Source: Curvibacter sp.
GTDB lineage: Bacteria > Pseudomonadota > Gammaproteobacteria > Burkholderiales > Burkholderiaceae_C
DNA: 55,790 bases
Direction of reading: 5' to 3'
Assembly (NCBI GenBank): GCA_019233055.1
Contig: JAFAMV010000011.1
Span: forward strand, 1 to 55,790
In this document: positions 51,014-55,790 of the stretch, one piece after another
Numbering within the stretch: the stretch's first letter is position 1
How the letters are laid out: each line of letters begins with the position of its first letter
Made by a program: the position numbers and the translations under genes
The notes under the pieces: generated by a model
The model's input: only the letters and a program-made list of their open reading frames with translations
Database searches by the model: none
Told to the model about the DNA's origin: nothing

Positions 51014-51052
51014 AAAAAAGGGCCGGGCGCCCGATTGGCGTCCGGCCCTTTT
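51014..51052 (-). terminator. intrinsic terminator of the pyruvate dehydrogenase operon
   Basis: On the minus strand a 12-bp stem with one G-T pair (51020-51031 with 51037-51048) is followed by TTTTTT. It lies 25 bp after the lpdA stop codon. The other side has only TTTT, so it is mainly a minus-strand terminator. Confidence 0.9.
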
Positions 51053-51076
51053 CAACCCTCTCGGTGGGCGGCTTGC

Positions 51077-52894
51077 TTAAGGCTTGCGTGCCGGCGGCAG
51101 GTCGGTGCAGCTGCCGTGGGCAGCCTCGGCGCACAGACCGATGCTTTCGCCCAGCGTGGGGTGCGGGTGGATGGTCTTGCCGATGTCGATCTCGTCGGCG
51201 CCCATCTCGATGGCCAGGGCCACCTCGCCGATCATGTCGCCCGCGTGCGTGCCCACCATGCCGCCACCCAGGATGCGGTGCGTCTCGGCATCGAACAGCA
51301 GCTTGGTGAAGCCTTCGTCGCGGCCGTTGGCAATGGCGCGGCCCGAGGCGCTCCAGGGGAACAGGCCCTTCTTGACCTTGATGCCCTGGGCCTTGGCCTG
51401 GTCTTCGGTCAGGCCCACCCAGGCCACCTCGGGGTCGGTGTAGGCGACGCTGGGGATCACGCGGGCGTTGAAGGCGGCGCTGGCCAGTTCCTTGTCGCCC
51501 TTGAGTTCGCCGGCGATCACCTCGGCCGCCACATGCGCCTCATGCACCGCCTTGTGCGCCAGCATGGGCTGGCCCACGATGTCGCCGATGGCGAAGATGT
51601 GCGGCACATTGGTGCGCATCTGGATGTCGACGTTGATGAAGCCCCGGTCGGTCACGGCCACACCGGCCTTGTCGGCGCCGATCTTCTTGCCGTTGGGCGT
51701 GCGGCCCACGGCCTGCAGCACCAGGTCGTAGGTCTGCGGGGCCGGTGCCGTGCCGCCCTCTTCGGCGGCGGCGAAGGTCACCTCGATGCCTTCGGGCGTG
51801 GCCTTGGCCGACACCGTCTTGGTCTTGAGCATGATGTTGTCGAAGCGGTGGGCGTTCATCTTCTGCCAGACCTTGACCAGGTCGCGGTCGGCGCCCTGCA
51901 TCAGGCCGTCCATCATCTCGACCACATCGAGGCGTGCGCCCAGGGTGCTGTACACCGTGCCCATTTCGAGGCCGATGATGCCGCCGCCCAGGATCAGCAT
52001 GCGCTTGGGCACTTCCTTGAGCGCCAGGGCGCCGGTGCTGTCGACCACGCGTGGATCGTCAGGCATGAAAGGCAGGCGCACGGCCTGCGAACCGGCCGCG
52101 ATGATGGCGCGCTGGAAGCCGATGGTCTGGCTCTTGCCGGTGCGCACCTGGGCTTCGCCCGCCGTTTCTTCGACCTGCAGCTGATGGCTGCTGATGAAGT
52201 TGCCGTAACCGCGCACCACCGTCACCTTGCGCATCTTGGCCATGGCGGCCAGGCCGCCGGTCAGCTTGCCGATGACCTTTTCCTTGTGGCCGCGCAGCTT
52301 GTCGATGTTGACCGTGGGGGCACCGAAATCGACCCCCAGATCGGCCATGTGGCTGACCTCGTCCATCACCGCGGCCACATGCAGCAGGGCCTTGGAGGGG
52401 ATGCAGCCCACGTTCAGGCAGACGCCGCCCAGGGTGGCGTAGCGCTCGACCAGCACCACCTTGAGGCCCAGGTCGGCCGCGCGGAAGGCGGCCGAGTAGC
52501 CGCCGGGCCCGCCGCCGATCACGAGCACATCGCAATCGAGGTCGTTGCTGCCCGTGGGTGCTGCGGCCACCGGAGCGGGTGCCGCGGCCACTGCGGCAGC
52601 AGGTGCAGGTGCAGGTGCAGGTGCGGCAGCGGGCGCCGGCGAGGCCGACGCAGCGCCGGCGGCCTCCAGCGACAGCACGACCGAGCCCTTGGAAACCTTG
52701 TCGCCAAGCTTGACCTTGAGTTCCTTGACCACGCCGGCATGCGACGAGGGGATCTCCATCGAAGCCTTGTCGGACTCGACGGTGATCAGCGATTGCTCGG
52801 CCTTCACCGTGTCGCCGGGCTTGACCAGCAGTTCGATGACGGCCACTTCGGAAAAGTCACCGATGTCGGGGACCTGGATGTCTATCAGGCTCAT
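51077..52894 (-). CDS. lpdA: dihydrolipoyl dehydrogenase (E3) with N-terminal lipoyl domain
   Basis: A 605-residue E3 subunit. Residues 1-80 are a lipoyl domain with the lipoylated Lys43 in [10 protein letters not shown]. An Ala/Pro linker (82-115) partly encoded by a tandem hexanucleotide repeat follows, then the FAD motif VIGGGPGG near 127, the redox disulfide Cys159-Cys164 ([13 protein letters not shown]), an NAD motif ([13 protein letters not shown]) and the C-terminal His-Glu of HPHPTLGES. It regenerates lipoamide in the pyruvate dehydrogenase complex. The ATG overlaps the stop of the upstream Ntn-hydrolase gene by 4 nt. Confidence 0.95.
   Translation of the reverse strand: MSLIDIQVPDIGDFSEVAVIELLVKPGDTVKAEQSLITVESDKASMEIPSSHAGVVKELKVKLGDKVSKGSVVLSLEAAGAASASPAPAAAPAPAPAPAAAVAAAPAPVAAAPTGSNDLDCDVLVIGGGPGGYSAAFRAADLGLKVVLVERYATLGGVCLNVGCIPSKALLHVAAVMDEVSHMADLGVDFGAPTVNIDKLRGHKEKVIGKLTGGLAAMAKMRKVTVVRGYGNFISSHQLQVEETAGEAQVRTGKSQTIGFQRAIIAAGSQAVRLPFMPDDPRVVDSTGALALKEVPKRMLILGGGIIGLEMGTVYSTLGARLDVVEMMDGLMQGADRDLVKVWQKMNAHRFDNIMLKTKTVSAKATPEGIEVTFAAAEEGGTAPAPQTYDLVLQAVGRTPNGKKIGADKAGVAVTDRGFINVDIQMRTNVPHIFAIGDIVGQPMLAHKAVHEAHVAAEVIAGELKGDKELASAAFNARVIPSVAYTDPEVAWVGLTEDQAKAQGIKVKKGLFPWSASGRAIANGRDEGFTKLLFDAETHRILGGGMVGTHAGDMIGEVALAIEMGADEIDIGKTIHPHPTLGESIGLCAEAAHGSCTDLPPARKP
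52601..52626. repeat. tandem hexanucleotide repeat in the lpdA linker
   Basis: The hexamer AGGTGC is repeated four times, encoding alternating Ala-Pro in the linker between lipoyl and E3 domains. Being a multiple of three, length changes would keep the frame. Confidence 0.7.
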
Positions 52895-53481
52895 ACGGAA
52901 CCCTTCAATTTGATCGTGTGGATGTTGATCGGCGCGGCCGAGTTGCGGTCGAACTCGCAACTGGCGGCCAGGCCGGCCTCGGCCACCTCGCGGGCCGTCT
53001 TGGCCCGGGCATAGGTGGCGTGCATGGCGCCGAGGGCAAAGCTGCGTCCGGAGCCTATGCCCCAGAACTCCTTGAACTCGAACACCTCGCGGTAGCTGTA
53101 CAGGCCATAGATGCCGCTCGCATTGGCGATCAGCACGCTGAACTGGCTCGACTCGTAGGGGTCGTTGTCGTCTTCCTTGGTCTGCAGAAAGAAGGTTTCC
53201 TTGAGCAGCGGATGTAGCCGCGTGAAGGTGTCGAACACCTCGTCGCGGCTGCCCAGACGCAGCTGGTCCTTGGGCAGCGCGTGCAGCGCCTTGCGCAACA
53301 CCGGGAAGTGGGCGACCGTGCCCGCCATGCCGATGTAGCTCGGCCCGCTCTGGGCATCGACCTTGAAGACCTTGTCATTGGCTTCGAAGCGATGCGACAG
53401 GCGGGTATCGCCAAAGGTCACCAGCGAGTCCGCTCCGATGGCCAACTGGCCATTCTTGCGGACGACGACGATGGTGGTCAC
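52891..53481 (-). CDS. HslV/proteasome-like Ntn-hydrolase protein
   Basis: A 196-residue protein similar to proteasome beta-type Ntn hydrolases. The mature N-terminus would be Thr2 ([22 protein letters not shown]), matching the HslV start [30 protein letters not shown] and [19 protein letters not shown] match later HslV segments. It starts with GTG at 53481, which overlaps the aceF stop (GTGA), and its stop overlaps the lpdA ATG, so translation is coupled on both sides. HslV normally pairs with the HslU ATPase, which is absent here. The role inside a pyruvate dehydrogenase operon is unknown. Catalytic Thr, an Asp/Lys partner (Asp18, and Lys in NDKVFKV) appear present. Confidence 0.82.
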   Translation of the reverse strand: MTTIVVVRKNGQLAIGADSLVTFGDTRLSHRFEANDKVFKVDAQSGPSYIGMAGTVAHFPVLRKALHALPKDQLRLGSRDEVFDTFTRLHPLLKETFFLQTKEDDNDPYESSQFSVLIANASGIYGLYSYREVFEFKEFWGIGSGRSFALGAMHATYARAKTAREVAEAGLAASCEFDRNSAAPINIHTIKLKGSV

Positions 53482-55130
53482 AGCAGGACGCGGCGGAAGT
53501 CGGCCAGGATCTGGCCCAGGAAGGCGTTGAAGCGCGCAGCGGCCGCGCCATCGATCACGCGGTGGTCCCAGGTCAGCGACAGCGGCAGCATCAGGCGCGG
53601 CTGGAAGGCCTTGCCATCCCACTTGGGTTCGATCTGGCTCTTGCACACGCCCAGGATCGCCACCTCGGGCGCATTGATGATGGGCGTGAAGTAACGCCCG
53701 CCGATGCCGCCCAGACTCGAGATGGTGAAGGTCGCGCCGCTCATGTCGGCCGGGCCCAGCTTGCCGTCGCGGGCCTTCTTGGCCAGTTCGCCCATTTCCT
53801 GGCTGATCTGCAGCACGCCCTTCTTGTCGGCGTCCTTGATCACCGGGACGACCAGGCCGTTCGGGGTGTCTGCGGCAAAGCCGATGTGGTAGTACTGCTT
53901 GTAGACCAGCGCGTCGCCGTCGAGGCTGCTGTTGAACTCGGGGAACTTCTTGAGCGCGGCCACCGAGGCCTTGATCAGGAAGGCCAGCATGGTCACCTTG
54001 ACGCCGCTCTTCTCGTTTTCCTTGTTGGTGGAGACGCGGAAGGCTTCGAGGTCGGTGATGTCGGCATCGTCATGGTTGGTGACGGCCGGGATCATGACGG
54101 CGTTGCGCAGCAGGTTGGCACCGCTGATCTTCTTGATGCGACCCAGTTCCTTGCGCTCGATCGGGCCGAACTTGGCGAAATCGACCTTGGGCCAGGGGAT
54201 CAGGCCCAGTTCGGAGCCACCGCCGCCGGTCGAAGCCGGTGCCTTGGCGGCCTGCGCCTTGGTCTGCACCGCGCCGGCCATCACGGCCTTGGTGAAGGCC
54301 TGCACGTCGGCCGGGGTGATGCGGCCCTTCAGCCCGGTGCCCTTGACCTCGTCGAGCGGCACGCCCAGCTCGCGGGCGAACTTGCGCACCGAGGGCGAGG
54401 CATGCGGCAGCGCGGCCGTGGGCGTGCCCGGCTGGTGGGCCGGCACGGCCAGGGCGGCCGGCGCGGCGGCCACGGCGGCCGCGGCCACCGGGGCGGCAGC
54501 AGCTGCAGGTGCGGCCACCGGCGCCGGGGCAGCGGCGGGGGCGGCAGCACCCGCAGCGCCTTCCAACACGGCGATCAGATCGCCGATGTTGACCTTGTCG
54601 CCGATCTTGACCTTGAGTTCCTTGAGCACGCCAGCCGACGACGACGGGATCTCCATCGAGGCCTTGTCGGACTCGACCGTGATCAGCGACTGCTCCACCT
54701 TCACGGTGTCGCCCACCTTGACCAGCAGCTCGATGACGGCCACGTCCTTGAAGTCGCCGATGTCGGGCACCAGCACATTGACCGGGCCGGCGGGCGCCTC
54801 AGCGGCGGCCGGGGCCGCCACCGGGGCCGGTGCGGCCGCAACGGGCGCCGCAGCAGGGGCTGCGGGCGCGGCGGCCGGGGCTTCGGCAGCGCCGGCCACC
54901 TCAAGGGCCACCACCACCGAACCCTCGGACACCTTGTCACCGAGCTTGACCTTGATCTCCTTGACCACGCCGGCATGCGACGAGGGGATCTCCATCGAGG
55001 CCTTGTCGGACTCGACCGTGATCAGCGACTGCTCCACCTTCACGGTGTCGCCTACCTTGACCAGCAGCTCGATGACGGCCACTTCGTCGAAATCCCCGAT
55101 GTCGGGAACCTTGATATCTACCAATGCCAT
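53478..55130 (-). CDS. aceF: pyruvate dehydrogenase complex dihydrolipoyl acetyltransferase (E2)
   Basis: A 550-residue E2 core. Two lipoyl domains (1-80, Lys43; 115-195, Lys156), each with [10 protein letters not shown], are joined by Ala/Pro linkers. A peripheral-subunit binding domain ([20 protein letters not shown], about 255-290) and the catalytic acetyltransferase domain ending in [13 protein letters not shown] follow. It transfers acetyl groups to CoA and builds the complex core. ATG at 55130 is set by the lipoyl-domain start and lies 19 nt after aceE. The two lipoyl-domain coding segments are almost identical in DNA. Confidence 0.96.
   Translation of the reverse strand: MALVDIKVPDIGDFDEVAVIELLVKVGDTVKVEQSLITVESDKASMEIPSSHAGVVKEIKVKLGDKVSEGSVVVALEVAGAAEAPAAAPAAPAAAPVAAAPAPVAAPAAAEAPAGPVNVLVPDIGDFKDVAVIELLVKVGDTVKVEQSLITVESDKASMEIPSSSAGVLKELKVKIGDKVNIGDLIAVLEGAAGAAAPAAAPAPVAAPAAAAAPVAAAAVAAAPAALAVPAHQPGTPTAALPHASPSVRKFARELGVPLDEVKGTGLKGRITPADVQAFTKAVMAGAVQTKAQAAKAPASTGGGGSELGLIPWPKVDFAKFGPIERKELGRIKKISGANLLRNAVMIPAVTNHDDADITDLEAFRVSTNKENEKSGVKVTMLAFLIKASVAALKKFPEFNSSLDGDALVYKQYYHIGFAADTPNGLVVPVIKDADKKGVLQISQEMGELAKKARDGKLGPADMSGATFTISSLGGIGGRYFTPIINAPEVAILGVCKSQIEPKWDGKAFQPRLMLPLSLTWDHRVIDGAAAARFNAFLGQILADFRRVLL
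54646..54743 (-). repeat. 98-bp repeat, copy in aceF lipoyl domain 2
   Basis: This segment differs from 54985-55082 by one base in 98 and from the lpdA lipoyl segment 52749-52846 by about ten bases. All encode the lipoyl-lysine hairpin region. Confidence 0.85.
54985..55082 (-). repeat. 98-bp repeat, copy in aceF lipoyl domain 1
   Basis: The partner of the repeat at 54646-54743, with a single difference (GCCT instead of GCCC). Such DNA-level identity, beyond protein conservation, suggests recent duplication or gene conversion. Confidence 0.85.
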
Positions 55131-55149
55131 GTTGTGTCTCCTGGCCGTC

Positions 55150-55790
55150 TCAGGCGTACAGCGGGTTGATCTTGTCGGCCTGGATGCCGTACTTGGCAAT
55201 CGCCTCGGCCACCTTGGCCACCGGCACCGTGCCTTCTTCGCTCAGCGCCTTGAGCGCGGCCACCACGATGTAGTGGCGGTTGATCTCGAAGTGCTCACGC
55301 AGCTTGCTGCGGAAGTCGCTGCGACCAAAGCCGTCGGTGCCCAGCACCTTGTAGGTGCGGCCCTTGGGCACGAAGGGGCGGATCTGCTCGGCATAGGCCT
55401 TCATGTAGTCGGTCGAAGCCACCACCGGGCCATTGTGGGCAGCCAGTTGCTGGGCCACGAAGGGCACGCGCGGGGTTTCCAGCGGGTGCAGCAGGTTGAA
55501 GCGCTCGGCTTCCTGGCCGTCGCGGGTCAGTTCGTTGAAGCTCGGGCAGCTCCAGACGTTGGCGGCCACGCCCCAGTCCTTCTCGAGCAGTTCCTGGGCG
55601 GCGATGCTCTCGCGCAGGATGGTGCCCGAACCCAGCAGCTGCACGCGCGGGGTCAGCTTGGCGCCTTCCTTGCACAGGTACATGCCCTTGATGATCTGCT
55701 CTTCGGTGCCTGCCGTGAGGCCGGGCATGGCGTAGTTCTCGTTGAGCAGGGTCAGGTAGTAGAAGACGTTGTCCTGCTTCTCGACCATGC
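55150..55790 (-). CDS. aceE: pyruvate dehydrogenase E1 component, C-terminal part (partial)
   Basis: The last 213 codons of the homodimeric E1 of the pyruvate dehydrogenase complex; the 5' part is beyond the window. Diagnostic sequences are [61 protein letters not shown] and [23 protein letters not shown]1 decarboxylates pyruvate with thiamine diphosphate and hands the acetyl group to the E2 lipoyl domains. It heads the operon aceE-aceF-(Ntn hydrolase)-lpdA; aceF starts 19 nt after its stop. Confidence 0.96.
   Translation of the reverse strand, partial: MVEKQDNVFYYLTLLNENYAMPGLTAGTEEQIIKGMYLCKEGAKLTPRVQLLGSGTILRESIAAQELLEKDWGVAANVWSCPSFNELTRDGQEAERFNLLHPLETPRVPFVAQQLAAHNGPVVASTDYMKAYAEQIRPFVPKGRTYKVLGTDGFGRSDFRSKLREHFEINRHYIVVAALKALSEEGTVPVAKVAEAIAKYGIQADKINPLYA

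Overview
The window reads as a stretch of chromosome from a high-GC betaproteobacterium, most likely order Burkholderiales (Comamonadaceae, or a Leptothrix/Rubrivivax-like relative). The grounds are a phaC-phaA-phaB polyhydroxybutyrate operon, a Bug-type solute receptor, a DUF3149 micro-protein, an smc-zipA-ligA cluster and a pyruvate dehydrogenase operon whose E3 subunit carries its own lipoyl domain. The gene set is mostly housekeeping and catabolic. I saw no insertion sequences, prophage genes or CRISPR arrays. Two tRNA genes are present (Pro-TGG and Gly-CCC).

Layout. At 1-7.0 kb the start of a soluble pyrophosphatase (ppa) is divergent from a K+-independent H+-pumping pyrophosphatase (hppA). 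A secreted SRPBCC protein follows, then an Lrp/AsnC regulator divergent from an arginine/citrulline-to-proline operon (ocd-ctlX-rocF). At 7.0-9.5 kb lie tRNA-Pro with a strong terminator, a His-rich secreted protein and a CPA2 antiporter lacking an RCK domain. At 9.5-13.4 kb is phaCAB (minus strand). At 13.5-18.7 kb are a small membrane protein, pgeF, maiA, an ABM-domain protein, a fumarylacetoacetate-hydrolase-family enzyme, a hemerythrin, a Zn-ribbon NUDIX hydrolase and a Bug receptor. At 18.7-26.4 kb is the minus-strand cluster smc-zipA-ligA-def.

At 26.6-37.1 kb a LysR regulator is followed by eight tightly packed genes: an FAD/NAD(P) oxidoreductase, a complete five-component Dpp/Opp-type ABC importer, a BAAT-type acyl-CoA hydrolase/acyltransferase, and a fused double-CMD (AhpD-like) protein. 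This looks like one import-and-degrade system for an unknown substrate. At 37.1-39.5 kb are a MarR regulator with a clear palindromic operator, a second maleylacetoacetate/maleylpyruvate isomerase, a DUF3149 protein and a LysE-type exporter.

At 39.5-50.8 kb is a c-di-GMP-centred region. A c-di-GMP-I (GEMM-I) riboswitch leads into a lipoprotein sedolisin (S53) peptidase. Divergent from it is a large PAS/GAF/GGDEF/EAL protein with degenerate RGDEF and EGL motifs. A second GGDEF/EAL protein with canonical motifs lies beyond tRNA-Gly and a methyltransferase. At 51-55.8 kb the pyruvate dehydrogenase operon aceE-aceF-(HslV-like Ntn hydrolase)-lpdA runs on the minus strand with 4-nt overlaps.

The most interesting items are the c-di-GMP riboswitch/sedolisin/diguanylate-cyclase neighbourhood, the eight-gene import-and-degrade operon with its fused CMD protein, the proteasome-like hydrolase coupled into the PDH operon, and a TATTGT-N10-ACAATA palindrome occurring both at the MarR locus and upstream of the second GGDEF/EAL gene.
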